Assembly (NCBI GenBank): GCA_044224315.1
Contig: JBGAKR010000006.1
Coordinates: 62,001 to 126,000 of the forward strand
DNA from: JAGXTF01 sp044224315
GTDB lineage: Bacteria > Bacteroidota > Bacteroidia > NS11-12g > UBA955
Direction: 5' to 3'
Length of the DNA: 64,000 bases
The translations under genes and the position numbers were made by a program. The notes beneath the pieces were generated by a model. That model ran no database searches. It worked only from the letters and a program-made list of their open reading frames with translations, and was not told the DNA's origin. The number at the start of each line of letters is the position of its first letter. Position 1 is the stretch's first letter. This document shows, piece by piece, positions 16,019 to 25,105 of the stretch.

Positions 16019-16465
16019 ATGAACCTGTTTGACTTCAAATCTGCACCGGATGGAGATATTCCATTTACCGGCGAAACAAAACCGTTGCGCCAGCATGCCA
16101 ATTTTTCCCTTGGAAGCATACAAAGCACCGATGAAACCTACCTCTCTATTGAGTTTTTTGAGGATTATGCCTATACCGACCGTTCAACAAAGTCGATATA
16201 CACCGCTACTATATTGCTCAATGCCAAGCTTGAGTTTATGGGTGACAAGGTGAAGATCACAACCATTGAATTCAATACAGAAGGGGAAGAAAGTCCAATA
16301 GAAATTATGGCACCCGTGGTTTATACCGAAGCCGATTTGTTTAAAGTGAAGGTAAACATCAGCAATGCCCTTGTGGATCCGGTTTTTAGGATAAAAGCTG
16401 AAGAAAAGATTGAGTTAATAAATCTCAATTTTGCGGAATTGCGATTGTTTTTTGTGGCAGAATAA
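16019..16465 (+). CDS. Hypothetical 148-aa soluble protein
   Basis: No signal peptide or membrane segment; acidic and rich in beta-strand pattern (YLSIEFFEDYAYTDRST, YTATILLNAKLEFMGDKVKI, FRIKAEEKIELINLNF). It reads as an all-beta cytosolic domain. I do not recognise a family. It converges with the sterol desaturase gene, ending 5 bp from it. A genuine gene is likely because codon use matches the neighbours and the frame is clean. Confidence 0.7.
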   Translation: MNLFDFKSAPDGDIPFTGETKPLRQHANFSLGSIQSTDETYLSIEFFEDYAYTDRSTKSIYTATILLNAKLEFMGDKVKITTIEFNTEGEESPIEIMAPVVYTEADLFKVKVNISNALVDPVFRIKAEEKIELINLNFAELRLFFVAE

Positions 16466-16470
16466 CTTGC

Positions 16471-17817
16471 TTAATAAGCGATGAAGACAGGCGGGAGGCT
16501 GTAGTTTTCTGTTGCAGCAAGTTCGGGTTGCCTCTGTCTTGATTCTTTACCTATGTCTGTATGCTTTACAGATAAAACCGTTGTACTTGATTTACCAGTA
16601 AAAAAAATCAGAATTAGCAAAGCTGTCGTTTTAGGTTTATTGCCAAAATTTATAAATCCCAGTCCCAATCCCAGTGAAAGCAAGCATAGCAAGGTGTAAA
16701 ATGCATAGGAGGTGTATTCAAGCCTGCCTTGGGGTAAAAGAATAAAACACAGTGCAGGGAAAAATAGGTTGCGGGCTATTTCCATCCATGTAATACGGTT
16801 ACTTGTTTGCACCGCGCGGCCTGTAAGAGATAATAAAGACCAGGCAACCATAAGGGCACAAATTATGCGCTGTGGTAAGGGCCACATTTTTTCATTGTAA
16901 ATAAGCAATATCGCCAATCCAGCGCATGCAAGCAATTGGGTAATGGCATAAAACTGCTTTCCATTTGAAATGTGAAACTGGGGTGGGGGAGGAAACATTC
17001 CCTTGATGTCGGAAGGTTTTCTGGCCAATCCATCCAACTTTTTAAGTGGCGAAATATGTTGGCGCCATAAGGCCTTGATTTGCCTGAACCCATGAAAATG
17101 AGAGAAAATGAAACCCATTGATCCGGTTTTTTCGGTTAGCCCGTAAATGGGTTCTTCTTCCTCTTTTTGAAAGGTGCCAAACAAACGGTCCCAAATTATG
17201 AATACACCGCCATAGTTGCGGTCTAAATACTTTTCGTTGCTGGCATGGTGAACCCTGTGATGACTGGGAGTAACAAGGATATACTCCAGTGGCCCCAGTT
17301 TAGGAATGAGCTTGGTGTGAAGCGGCAATTGGTAAATGCCATGGAAAATAAGCACACTAAGTATGGCCATAGGATCAAATCCACAAAGAGGGATGAAACA
17401 GTAAAAAATAGACCTGGAAAGTGTTTGGAAAATAGAAATACGGAAACCAACGGTTAGGTTGTATTCCTCGCTTTGATGGTGGGCACTGTGAATGGCCCAG
17501 AAAAATCGTGTTTCATGTCCGGCCCGGTGGTAGCAATAAAAAAGCAAATCGGTTATAACCAGAATGCCCAACCAACTCCATGGGGTAACCGGAATATGCC
17601 ATGGAGCCAGATGATCGTATATCCAGGTGAAAACCAATAGCATAAACCCATCCCAGAAAACCGAAAACACCCTATCACTAATGCCAAAAGCAGTATTGGT
17701 GGTACTATCGCTGAGATTAAAAATCTTGCGTTTTTTCACCAACTGCGCTATCAGCTCGGCTGTGAGTATGGATACCAAACAGATAAATCCGGCTAATATG
17801 AGAAGTTCATGTTTCAA
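16471..17817 (-). CDS. Sterol desaturase/fatty acid hydroxylase family membrane enzyme
   Basis: 448 aa. The di-iron histidine clusters of the superfamily are present: HRAGHETRFFWAIHSAHHQS (HxxxH then HxxHH, about residues 98-117) and PSHHRVHHASNEKYLDRNYGG (about 184-204), set between membrane helices. The C-terminal 150 residues add about four more hydrophobic helices not needed for the hydroxylase core. The reaction is probably oxygen-dependent hydroxylation or ether-bond/lipid chain oxidation (alkylglycerol monooxygenase-like arrangement). Substrate unknown. Confidence 0.88.
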   Translation of the reverse strand: MKHELLILAGFICLVSILTAELIAQLVKKRKIFNLSDSTTNTAFGISDRVFSVFWDGFMLLVFTWIYDHLAPWHIPVTPWSWLGILVITDLLFYCYHRAGHETRFFWAIHSAHHQSEEYNLTVGFRISIFQTLSRSIFYCFIPLCGFDPMAILSVLIFHGIYQLPLHTKLIPKLGPLEYILVTPSHHRVHHASNEKYLDRNYGGVFIIWDRLFGTFQKEEEEPIYGLTEKTGSMGFIFSHFHGFRQIKALWRQHISPLKKLDGLARKPSDIKGMFPPPPQFHISNGKQFYAITQLLACAGLAILLIYNEKMWPLPQRIICALMVAWSLLSLTGRAVQTSNRITWMEIARNLFFPALCFILLPQGRLEYTSYAFYTLLCLLSLGLGLGFINFGNKPKTTALLILIFFTGKSSTTVLSVKHTDIGKESRQRQPELAATENYSLPPVFIAY

Positions 17818-17936
17818 TATTGGCTAACTTTAACGTACAAAACTAAGCTTTAATTTTTTTCACCGTCCACATATTGGACACAATACAGACGCTAATAAAG
17901 GCATTGGCCCTTAATAATGCCAGAAAAAAAGTAATT

Positions 17937-18776
17937 TTATCCGATAAAACTGCTGTTGAGTTTGTCGAACAATACCCTGCTGACGTGGTTTTTGTATTTT
18001 TTTTCGTTGAAACTATGCACCCACCGAATGCCGCGTGTGGCACTGGTTAAAAAAACCTCTTCGGCACTGCTAAGGGTAATGTCGCTTACCGGTTGTTCTA
18101 CCACTGTATACCCATATTCCTGTGCCAGGTTTATAACTACCCTTCTCATAACTCCATCCACACAATACTCAGAAAGGGGTGGTGTATTCAAAAATTCTCC
18201 GTTAAAACTAAAGATGTTTGAACCAATGCCTTCCGCAACCCGGCCACTTTCGTTGTAAATCAGGCATTCATCCAGCAAATTTTCGCGGGCATACATGCCG
18301 GCCATAACGTGCAATAGCGATGAAGTGGTTTTGAGCATGGAAGTAAAATTGGCATTCTTGCTCATTTCTTTATAAGCGCCCAGGCGTATGCCTTGCTCAT
18401 TCCAATCATATCCACCAGATTGGGTTTGGGCTATTTCTATAACTACCGAAGTAGAATTGGATATTGGAGTGTACAAGCCATCAGAATCTCGAAAAATGGT
18501 AAGTCTTACCCGGGCATGCTCAATATTGGCGCTGGTGGCTGTTGTTTGTATTCGGGCTTCCAACTCATCCCGGTCGAAATCCTCGGGCAGAAGCATTTTT
18601 AGCAACATGGCCGATTTTCGCACCCTGATAAAGTGTAAATCCCCATGCAGTATGCGTCCATTGGTAAAACGCATGCTTTCAAAAAAGCCGTCTCCATACC
18701 GGTAACCCCTGCTTAGAGGGGTAAAAACAGGTGAATTGGCTTCACAGATTGCACCGTTTACATTAAAAATAACCAT
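17937..18776 (-). CDS. Class IV aminotransferase (branched-chain aminotransferase/aminodeoxychorismate lyase-like)
   Basis: 279 aa PLP enzyme of fold type IV. Seen: YRYGDGFFESMRF (YGxGxFEs motif, residues 25-37), the PLP lysine in FTSMLKTTSSLLHVMA (about residue 153), the phosphate/cofactor part ECLIYNESGRVAEGIGSNIF, and FLTSATRGIRWV near the end. The motifs fit PabC or IlvE-like enzymes; sequence alone does not separate them. The start overlaps the stop of the upstream lipoprotein by ATGA. Confidence 0.88.
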   Translation of the reverse strand: MVIFNVNGAICEANSPVFTPLSRGYRYGDGFFESMRFTNGRILHGDLHFIRVRKSAMLLKMLLPEDFDRDELEARIQTTATSANIEHARVRLTIFRDSDGLYTPISNSTSVVIEIAQTQSGGYDWNEQGIRLGAYKEMSKNANFTSMLKTTSSLLHVMAGMYARENLLDECLIYNESGRVAEGIGSNIFSFNGEFLNTPPLSEYCVDGVMRRVVINLAQEYGYTVVEQPVSDITLSSAEEVFLTSATRGIRWVHSFNEKKYKNHVSRVLFDKLNSSFIG

Positions 18777-19180
18777 CAGCGGATTCTTCGGAAGCGAAAA
18801 TAGAGATTTCCCTCTCTCAAAGTCATTTTTGTAGCTGAAAGATGGGTGATATTAAAAATACGCCTGTTACCTGCGGGTAAATAGGTAAACACAAATGCAA
18901 TTCTACCTCCACTATCCGGGTGAACTTTTATCACATCAAAAGTACCATGTGCATTTTTACCCGGTTTTTGTATGCAATAGTTAAAAGAATCACCGGGGCC
19001 TATATTCAATGTATCCCCCTTGCTTATTTCAAATAGGGTTATTTTATCTTTTTTAACACTCACATATTGCCATGTGCCATTGGGCCAATTCTCATGGATT
19101 GTAAACAATTTACAACCCGAAAACATCAGGCTGAATAATAAAAAAAGCGGGATTCTATTTTTTCCGTTTAGAAATTTCAT
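18776..19180 (-). CDS. Small lipoprotein, unknown function
   Basis: 134 aa from the ATG at 19180 (MKFLNGKNRIPLFLLFSLMF), a lipoprotein signal ending in FSGC. The mature part looks like a lipocalin-like small beta domain: ENWPNGTWQYVSVKKDKITL, DTLNIGPGDSFNYCI, GGRIAFVFTYLPAGNRRIF. Longer in-frame sequence upstream belongs to the neighbouring BFN gene in another frame, so the shorter start is preferred, giving a 26-bp overlap with that gene. Overlaps the aminotransferase start by 3 bp. Confidence 0.7.
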   Translation of the reverse strand: MKFLNGKNRIPLFLLFSLMFSGCKLFTIHENWPNGTWQYVSVKKDKITLFEISKGDTLNIGPGDSFNYCIQKPGKNAHGTFDVIKVHPDSGGRIAFVFTYLPAGNRRIFNITHLSATKMTLREGNLYFRFRRIR

Positions 19181-19751
19181 CACGGATTCTGGCGGCCTTG
19201 GTGTAGTCTTCATCGCGTATGGCCTCCTCCAGCATGCCTTCCAGTTCTTCCATGGTATAAGAATCCATGGAAGCATGGCTTTTACTTACAGGTATAAGTT
19301 CTTCGTGTGCAACCCTGCCGGGCATTTCATCTTCCTGGCCTGGATTGTCGTTCATTTCATATCCGGCTTCATCCAAAATTTTGGAATCGCACCAAATAGG
19401 GCAATGAAACTTTGCGGCTACCGCTATAGCGTCGCTGGTGCGGCTATCGATACTGGCGGTCTCGCCCTGACGTATGCAATGGATTTGCGAAAAGAATATA
19501 CCTTCCTGCAAATCGGTTATTTCAATTTCTTTAACTGTAATATCAAAAGCCAGCAGCGAATTCACATACAAATCGTGGGTTAATGGCCGCGAAGGTTTCA
19601 TTCCCTCCAACTCCATGGCAATGGCCTGGGCTTCGTAAGCGCCGATGAGCACAGGAAGACTGCGACTGCCATTCTTTTCATTCAGAATCAGCGTATAGGC
19701 TCCATGTGAATGAGCAGGAACAATAGACACCAATTCGAGTTCAATGCGCAT
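19155..19751 (-). CDS. Bifunctional nuclease (BFN/DUF151) domain protein with C-terminal UVR motif
   Basis: 198 aa. The N-terminal 125 residues match DUF151/BFN: RSLPVLIGAYEAQAIAMELE, RPLTHDLYVNSLLAFDI, and SRTSDAIAVAAKFHCPIW. After an acidic linker, the last 40 residues form a UVR (UvrB/UvrC) helix-hairpin, EELEGMLEEAIRDEDYTKAA then RIRDEISKRK. This two-domain form is common in Bacteroidota. Plant BFN proteins have been shown to cut DNA and RNA, but bacterial activity is not certain. It lies 9 bp after etfA in the same direction. Confidence 0.92.
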   Translation of the reverse strand: MRIELELVSIVPAHSHGAYTLILNEKNGSRSLPVLIGAYEAQAIAMELEGMKPSRPLTHDLYVNSLLAFDITVKEIEITDLQEGIFFSQIHCIRQGETASIDSRTSDAIAVAAKFHCPIWCDSKILDEAGYEMNDNPGQEDEMPGRVAHEELIPVSKSHASMDSYTMEELEGMLEEAIRDEDYTKAARIRDEISKRKK

Positions 19752-19760
19752 AGAAGGTTA

Positions 19761-20720
19761 TTAACTGGCTTTTAGGGCTTTGGCTGCTTCAATCAGTTTG
19801 GGCAATACCTCAAATGCATCTCCCAATATTCCGTAATCGGCTGCTTTAAAGAAGGGTGCTTCAGGGTCTTTATTAATTGCCACAATTACCTTGCTGCTGC
19901 TAACACCAGCCAGGTGCTGAATGGCACCCGAAATGCCAACTGCAATGTACAGGTTTGGCTTAATCGTAATTCCGGTTTGGCCTACGTGCTCGCTATGGGG
20001 TCTCCAGTGCATATCGCTTACAGGTTTTGAACAGGCAGTTGCACCACCCAAAATTCCGGCCAGTTCTTCAATCATGCCCCAGTTCTCGGGTCCTTTCATA
20101 CCGCGTCCACCGCTTACAACGATTTCGGCTTCGGTAAGTGGAATTTTACCCGTAATTTTATTCACTTCGGCAATGGTAGTAGCACTGGCAACAGAGCTGG
20201 TATCTATGCTGGCGGCATTTACAACTGCTGAATTTCCATGGGTTTTGGTTTCAAAAGAGTTGGGGGTAATGGCCAGTACTTTCACATCTGAGGTCATATT
20301 TACCCAGGCAAAAGCTTTGCCCGAGAATACACTGCGTTTTACTTTAAAACCGCCATTGGTATCGGGGTAGTCCACAATATTGGTAACAATACCTGCACCC
20401 AGATTGGCCGCTACTCGGCCGGCAATGGATTTACCACTGTAGGTATTTGAAATCACCACAATTTTGGCATTTTTTTCTTTGCAAATGTTGGCCAGCACAG
20501 TAGCATATACATTGGCACTGAAATCAGAAGCTCCTGTAACAGTAACAACCTCATCGGCCCCATAATTTCCCAAAATTTCGGGGTTTTGCACGTTTCCTAT
20601 GCTCACTGCAATAACAGGTCCACCTGCATTTGCAGCTACTTCGCGGGCAAATGAAACTGCCTCCAGGGTAGATTTTTTAAATTGATTTTCGTTGCTTTCA
20701 GCAAATACTAGTATGGCCAT
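19761..20720 (-). CDS. etfA: Electron transfer flavoprotein subunit alpha
   Basis: 319 aa. The N-terminal half is the ETF domain (ILVFAESNENQFKKSTLEAV); the C-terminal half is the FAD domain with VSGGRGMKGPENWGMIEELA, PVSDMHWRPHSEHVGQTGITI, YIAVGISGAIQHLAGVSSSK and INKDPEAPFF. Forms a heterodimer with EtfB, passing electrons from acyl-CoA and similar dehydrogenases to the quinone pool. It follows etfB with 1 bp between stop and start. Confidence 0.97.
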   Translation of the reverse strand: MAILVFAESNENQFKKSTLEAVSFAREVAANAGGPVIAVSIGNVQNPEILGNYGADEVVTVTGASDFSANVYATVLANICKEKNAKIVVISNTYSGKSIAGRVAANLGAGIVTNIVDYPDTNGGFKVKRSVFSGKAFAWVNMTSDVKVLAITPNSFETKTHGNSAVVNAASIDTSSVASATTIAEVNKITGKIPLTEAEIVVSGGRGMKGPENWGMIEELAGILGGATACSKPVSDMHWRPHSEHVGQTGITIKPNLYIAVGISGAIQHLAGVSSSKVIVAINKDPEAPFFKAADYGILGDAFEVLPKLIEAAKALKAS

Positions 20721-20721
20721 A

Positions 20722-21459
20722 TCAAATCACTTTTGCTTCGTTTCTAAGTAAAGACAGCAATTCTCCTGCGTTTTCAGGGGCTATCATTTTCACACCTTCT
20801 TTGGGTTTTGGCAATTCAAAAACTGCATATTCACCCTGAACCGCTACAGCTGCAGGTTCTACCACATTCAGCGGCTTGGTGCGGGCTGCCATAATTCCAC
20901 GCATATTGGGAATACGGGGCTCACACAAATCTTTCTGGGCACTTGCTACCAGTGGCAGTTGACAGGTAAGGGTTTCACGTCCGCCGTCAATATCATGCTC
21001 TACTGTAGCCGTATTGCCATTTAAATCCAATTTGGTAACTACATTGATACTTGGCAAACCAAGCATTTCGCCTAAAAGCGAACAAACTGCACCACTATTG
21101 AAATCTATGCTTTCACGGCCGGTTAAAATCAGATCATAACCTCCGTTTTTGGCAATTTCGGCAATCTGGGTGGCTACAAACTGAGAGTCAACGGGTGCTG
21201 CATTGATGCGAATGGCGTCGGTGGCTCCCATACTCAGGGCTTTGCGAATGCTGGGCTCACTGTCGGCCAAACCAACATGCACCACAGTTACAGTTCCACC
21301 TGCAGGCTCGGCAATATCTAGTGCGCGGGTTAATGCCAGCTCATCATATGGATTTACAATGTACTGCACACCCTGGGTGTTGAATTTTGTATTGTTATCA
21401 GTAAAGCTGATCTTGGTTGTGGTGTCGGGCACCACGCTGATGCAAACCAGTATTTTCAT
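20722..21459 (-). CDS. etfB: Electron transfer flavoprotein subunit beta
   Basis: 245 aa from the ATG at 21459 (MKILVCISVVPDTTTKISF); an ATG 24 bp upstream exists but adds residues not usual in the family. Family features: VNPYDELALTRALDIAE, ILTGRESIDFNSGAVCSLLG, and MAARTKPLNVVEP. It binds AMP and pairs with EtfA, which follows directly. Together they serve as the electron acceptor for flavin dehydrogenases of fatty and amino acid oxidation. Confidence 0.97.
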   Translation of the reverse strand: MKILVCISVVPDTTTKISFTDNNTKFNTQGVQYIVNPYDELALTRALDIAEPAGGTVTVVHVGLADSEPSIRKALSMGATDAIRINAAPVDSQFVATQIAEIAKNGGYDLILTGRESIDFNSGAVCSLLGEMLGLPSINVVTKLDLNGNTATVEHDIDGGRETLTCQLPLVASAQKDLCEPRIPNMRGIMAARTKPLNVVEPAAVAVQGEYAVFELPKPKEGVKMIAPENAGELLSLLRNEAKVI

Positions 21460-21652
21460 CGGGGGGTTAGAAAAGGACTGCAAAAGTAATCAAAATTTCT
21501 GGAGTGCAGCGCAATAAATCCACCCAAAGAAAGTGGTATTTATATTTTAGATAAAACCGTAAGTATTTGTTATTGAATGGAATAAAACAACAAAAGAGAG
21601 CCAATTACATTTTTATCCCTTTATGAAATGAAAGTACTTTAGCACAAGCAGA

Positions 21653-23077
21653 TTAAGGTATTTTAACGATCTGCCCGGTTTGCAGCTGCCCTTGCCATTG
21701 AATATTATAAAAATAAAACCCCGATTTAAGGTCTTGAATTGCAATTTGGGTTAGATTGCTTTGCAATGTTTTTTCCATGCATACAATTCCCCTTGCATCC
21801 CGCAAAACAAACTGAGCCTGATTCTGCGATGAAACCTTGTCATTCCTTATGAATAGAGAGTTTTCTACAGGATTGGGGTAAACCCTGAAATTCTGCAAGG
21901 TACCGGCTCCGCGAATCCCCGCCGGACAAGGATCGAAAGTCAGAATTTTTACTCCGGTCCAATTGCTGCTAAACGGAATAATGCTGCATACATAGGACAG
22001 GTATACCTGATTTTGATACAAGCCAATTCCCCATGTACCGATGTTGTTTGAAACTCCTCCATAACCGCTGCATGAATCAGGTGCAGAAGGGTCTGATACA
22101 TCCAACACATACATATCACTTTTTGCGGTGGCTACAAATAGTTTTTTGCAAACCTTATCTAGTTGTAGTTCATTGGCATGCACGGGTGTATTAAACCAAT
22201 TATTGTTGGGGCATCCGTAAGGATTCCATTTGCCCTCCATGATAATATTATGGGTGTCTTTAACATTCAGAATTTCTACACCACAGTAATCGCAGCCAAT
22301 GTAAAGCAGGCTATCATCCAGCTGACAATTGTTGTATGCCCGGGTTTTCCCATTCAGTCCCGGATTTGAAAAACGTCCGGTTTCTTTAGGCGATGAAGGG
22401 TTGGTACAATTGATTATTCGTATACCACCCGCATCAAAACAAAGATATACGATACTATTTTTTACGGCCATTCCCCGGGCATTGTATAGTTTGGAATTGG
22501 GGCTTGCCGTTGGAAAGTTGATATCGGGTTTAAAAACCGATTTCTGCACAATTTTATGTTTATCACTGATGTCCAGCACCGCCATTCCATTGCCCATGCA
22601 GCCCAGGTAGGCAATGTTATTTTCGGTTTGTACCACTCCCGATCCTCCTTTAGATCCGGCAAGTTTCCAGTGCGCAGTAACCCAGGCGTTCGCAGGAGTG
22701 TCCACATTCACAATGGCCAGCCCGGATGCCTGTTTATCGTTAAAATGATTGCCCAGCGCCAGGTATACATAATGTCCTTGCTGGCAAAGGTTCATAACAT
22801 CCAGGGTATCGAATAGGGCCGGTAACAATGTTTTTTCTAAAACCGGATTTCCAAGGTTACTAATGTTGTAAACTTTTAGTCCGGCTTCCTTGTTGGCCAC
22901 ATATAAATACGGTTTTCCTGAAGCATCATGGATCATTGTCATGGTCATGGTACTGCAGGTAGATGGGATATCGGCTTTCCAGGTCAGGTTGAGGTTTTTG
23001 CAGGCCTGGGCTTTTAATTCTCCGAGCAGGTGCAAAGCCAAAAGGGTAAACAGGGGTAAGAAACGCTTCGTTTTCAT
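21653..23077 (-). CDS. Secreted LVIVD-repeat protein with type IX secretion sorting domain
   Basis: 474 aa. Signal peptide 1-23 (ends LKAQA). The body consists of propeller-like LVIVD repeats (YLYVANKEAGLKVYNISN, NNIAYLGCMGNGMAVLDISD, IVYLCFDAGGIRIINCTN, LLYIGCDYCGVEILNVKD, LFVATAKSDMYVLDVSD). The last 75 residues form a T9SS type A sorting domain, starting FRVYPNPVENSLFIRND and ending TGQIVKIP, so it is exported across the outer membrane and probably bound to the surface. Function of the propeller is unknown; many cysteines suggest disulfides. Confidence 0.9.
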   Translation of the reverse strand: MKTKRFLPLFTLLALHLLGELKAQACKNLNLTWKADIPSTCSTMTMTMIHDASGKPYLYVANKEAGLKVYNISNLGNPVLEKTLLPALFDTLDVMNLCQQGHYVYLALGNHFNDKQASGLAIVNVDTPANAWVTAHWKLAGSKGGSGVVQTENNIAYLGCMGNGMAVLDISDKHKIVQKSVFKPDINFPTASPNSKLYNARGMAVKNSIVYLCFDAGGIRIINCTNPSSPKETGRFSNPGLNGKTRAYNNCQLDDSLLYIGCDYCGVEILNVKDTHNIIMEGKWNPYGCPNNNWFNTPVHANELQLDKVCKKLFVATAKSDMYVLDVSDPSAPDSCSGYGGVSNNIGTWGIGLYQNQVYLSYVCSIIPFSSNWTGVKILTFDPCPAGIRGAGTLQNFRVYPNPVENSLFIRNDKVSSQNQAQFVLRDARGIVCMEKTLQSNLTQIAIQDLKSGFYFYNIQWQGQLQTGQIVKIP

Positions 23078-23135
23078 AGTTTCTTGTTTAACAAAAATAC
23101 GATGAACGGCCCAAAATGTTACACAAGGTTGGGGT

Positions 23136-23170
23136 AAAAAAATAGCCGGAACTCAATGAGCCCGGCTATT
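23136..23170 (-). terminator. Intrinsic terminator after the 99-aa lipoprotein gene
   Basis: AATAGCCGG pairs with CCGGCTATT (9 bp, 12-nt loop); on the minus strand a run of T follows directly. It begins 19 bp after the stop. Confidence 0.85.
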
Positions 23171-23188
23171 TGGTATATTTTAAGAAGG

Positions 23189-23488
23189 TTATTTCTTAAT
23201 GTTAACTGAAGCTTTATTTGGAGTAACTTCAACTTTGGTTTTACCAGTTTCAACAGAAGCACCTTCGGTAGATACATTTACAGAAGTACCGCCATCTTTG
23301 TTTTCTGTAGCAGCAGGTGTGCTGGCTGGAGTAGATTCTGCAGCAGGGGGAGTAGTAGTTTCGGTAGTCGCTTTGCCAGAATCAGCAGTTGATTTAGCAG
23401 AATCTGCTGGAGCAGAGTCGGTTTTAGCACCGCAAGAAGCCAGGGCTGCAACGGCAGCAATTGTGAAGATGTAATACAGTTTTTTCAT
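23189..23488 (-). CDS. Low-complexity Ala/Thr/Pro-rich lipoprotein
   Basis: 99 aa from the ATG at 23488 (MKKLYYIFTIAAVAALASCG), a clear lipoprotein with lipidated Cys in ALASCG. The mature part is a disordered stretch of Ala, Thr, Ser, Pro and acidic residues (SAKSTADSGKATTETTTPP), then a short beta-like tail with SVNVSTEGASVETGKTKVEV. No enzyme-like features. Its own hairpin terminator suggests a single-gene, perhaps highly expressed, transcript. Confidence 0.8.
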   Translation of the reverse strand: MKKLYYIFTIAAVAALASCGAKTDSAPADSAKSTADSGKATTETTTPPAAESTPASTPAATENKDGGTSVNVSTEGASVETGKTKVEVTPNKASVNIKK

Positions 23489-23624
23489 TTGTTTTAAAGT
23501 TAGAATGCGAAAATATGGCTTCATTTAGAATATACAAGTAGTAAAAGTTTATTTAATTTCACAATGTGTGTATAAATGCTGCGGTTGAACTGTAAAATGC
23601 CTGCCCCCTAGTATTTACTTTTGG

Positions 23625-25019
23625 ATGCAATTCCACTCTATATTTCAAGAAAAAAACATTTTGCAAACTCAAACTCAAGCTCAAAAATTTCACTTCATAG
23701 CCATTGGGGGTGCTGTAATGCACAACCTTGCGCTTGAATTATTGGCCCATGGAAACATAATAACGGGTAGCGACGATGAAATTTTCGACCCCGCGAAAAC
23801 CCGTTTGCAAAATGCAGGAATCTTACCGGCAGAATTGGGTTGGTTTCCCCAAAAAATTCAGCCCGATCTGGATGGGATTATTCTGGGTATGCACGCCCGG
23901 GCCGATAACCCCGAACTAGTAAGAGCCAAAGAACTGGGAATTAAAATCTATTCGTTTCCAGAGTTTATTTACGCCCATTCAGTTGATAAAACCCGTGTGG
24001 TAATAGGGGGGAGCCATGGCAAAACTACTTGCACCGCCATGCTTATGCATGTGCTGCAGGTTTGTGGCAAATCGTTCGATTATCTGGTAGGCTCTCAATT
24101 AGAGGGTTTTGACCGCATGGTTAAAATTAGCAATGCCCCCCTGATTATCATTGAGGGTGATGAATATCTGACATCGGCCCTGCATCCGGTACCTAAATTT
24201 CATGTTTACCACCCACACCTGGCCATGATTACCGGTATAGCCTGGGATCATATCAATGTATTTCCAACTTTTGAAAATTATCTGCTACAGTTTGAGTTGT
24301 TTTTAAATACCATAGAGCCCGGTGGAAAGGTATTCTGGTACCAGGCCGATCCGCATTTGCAATCCCTAATGGCCCAAACCCAGGTAACCAATGCGCCCTT
24401 TTCCGAACCCGATTTTACACAGCATAACGGACAGGTGATTGTAGCCGTTGAGGGAAATACATATCCCATGCAGATATTTGGCAGGCACAATCTGCAGAAT
24501 GCGGCTGGAGTGGCCAATCTGGCGGCTGAACTCGGAATAGATGCCCATACTTTTTGGACCGCCATGCAGTCGTTCACGGGCACCGCAAAGCGGCTCGAAA
24601 AAATGCATGAATCAGAGAATCTCACTATCTATCGCGATTTTGCTCATGCACCCAGCAAAGTAAAAGCCACGGTAGAAGCCGTGCGTGAACAATATCCGGA
24701 TAAAAAAATGGTGGCGGTTTTCGAAGTCCATACCTACAGCAGTTTGCGCACCGATTTTTTGCAAGGTTACAATGGTAGTCTCAATCCGGCCGACCAAGCC
24801 TTTGTACTTTTTGATCCACATGTGTACGAACTTAAAAAGATGCCTGTTCCGGACGCTGCGGTTTTAGAAAACGGTTTTGGACATTGTAAAGCTTTTTCAA
24901 ACCCCTCTGAACTAAAATTACAGATATTGAATGCCTTAAAAAACCAGGATGCGGTTTTATTGCTCATGAGCAGCGGAAATCTTGGTGGCCTTGCCATTCA
25001 CGATTTTATTGAAAATTAA
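23625..25019 (+). CDS. mpl: UDP-N-acetylmuramate:L-alanyl-gamma-D-glutamyl-meso-diaminopimelate ligase
   Basis: 464 aa Mur-ligase family protein. The N-terminal Rossmann part begins HFIAIGGAVMHNLALELLA with GSDDEIFDP; the ATP loop is GGSHGKTTCTAMLMH, and the central domain carries IIEGDEYLTSALHPVPKFH and HNLQNAAGVANLAAELGID. The C-terminal domain has YRDFAHAPSKVKATVEAVRE. Phrases such as GSDDEIFDP separate it from MurC and fit Mpl, which recycles murein tripeptide by joining it to UDP-MurNAc in the cytosol. Confidence 0.93.
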   Translation: MQFHSIFQEKNILQTQTQAQKFHFIAIGGAVMHNLALELLAHGNIITGSDDEIFDPAKTRLQNAGILPAELGWFPQKIQPDLDGIILGMHARADNPELVRAKELGIKIYSFPEFIYAHSVDKTRVVIGGSHGKTTCTAMLMHVLQVCGKSFDYLVGSQLEGFDRMVKISNAPLIIIEGDEYLTSALHPVPKFHVYHPHLAMITGIAWDHINVFPTFENYLLQFELFLNTIEPGGKVFWYQADPHLQSLMAQTQVTNAPFSEPDFTQHNGQVIVAVEGNTYPMQIFGRHNLQNAAGVANLAAELGIDAHTFWTAMQSFTGTAKRLEKMHESENLTIYRDFAHAPSKVKATVEAVREQYPDKKMVAVFEVHTYSSLRTDFLQGYNGSLNPADQAFVLFDPHVYELKKMPVPDAAVLENGFGHCKAFSNPSELKLQILNALKNQDAVLLLMSSGNLGGLAIHDFIEN

Positions 25020-25105
25020 AACCACAAGCAGCGAGATAAATGACATTCTTTTACTTGATTAAACCAAAAAAAGGCTTTATTTCGCTGTTTCCTCCGGAAG
25101 GGACC

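Noticed and set aside
17843..18043. A 66-codon minus-strand open frame overlapping the aminotransferase 3' end
   Set aside because: It overlaps a conserved coding region in another frame and its sequence has no recognisable domain or start context.
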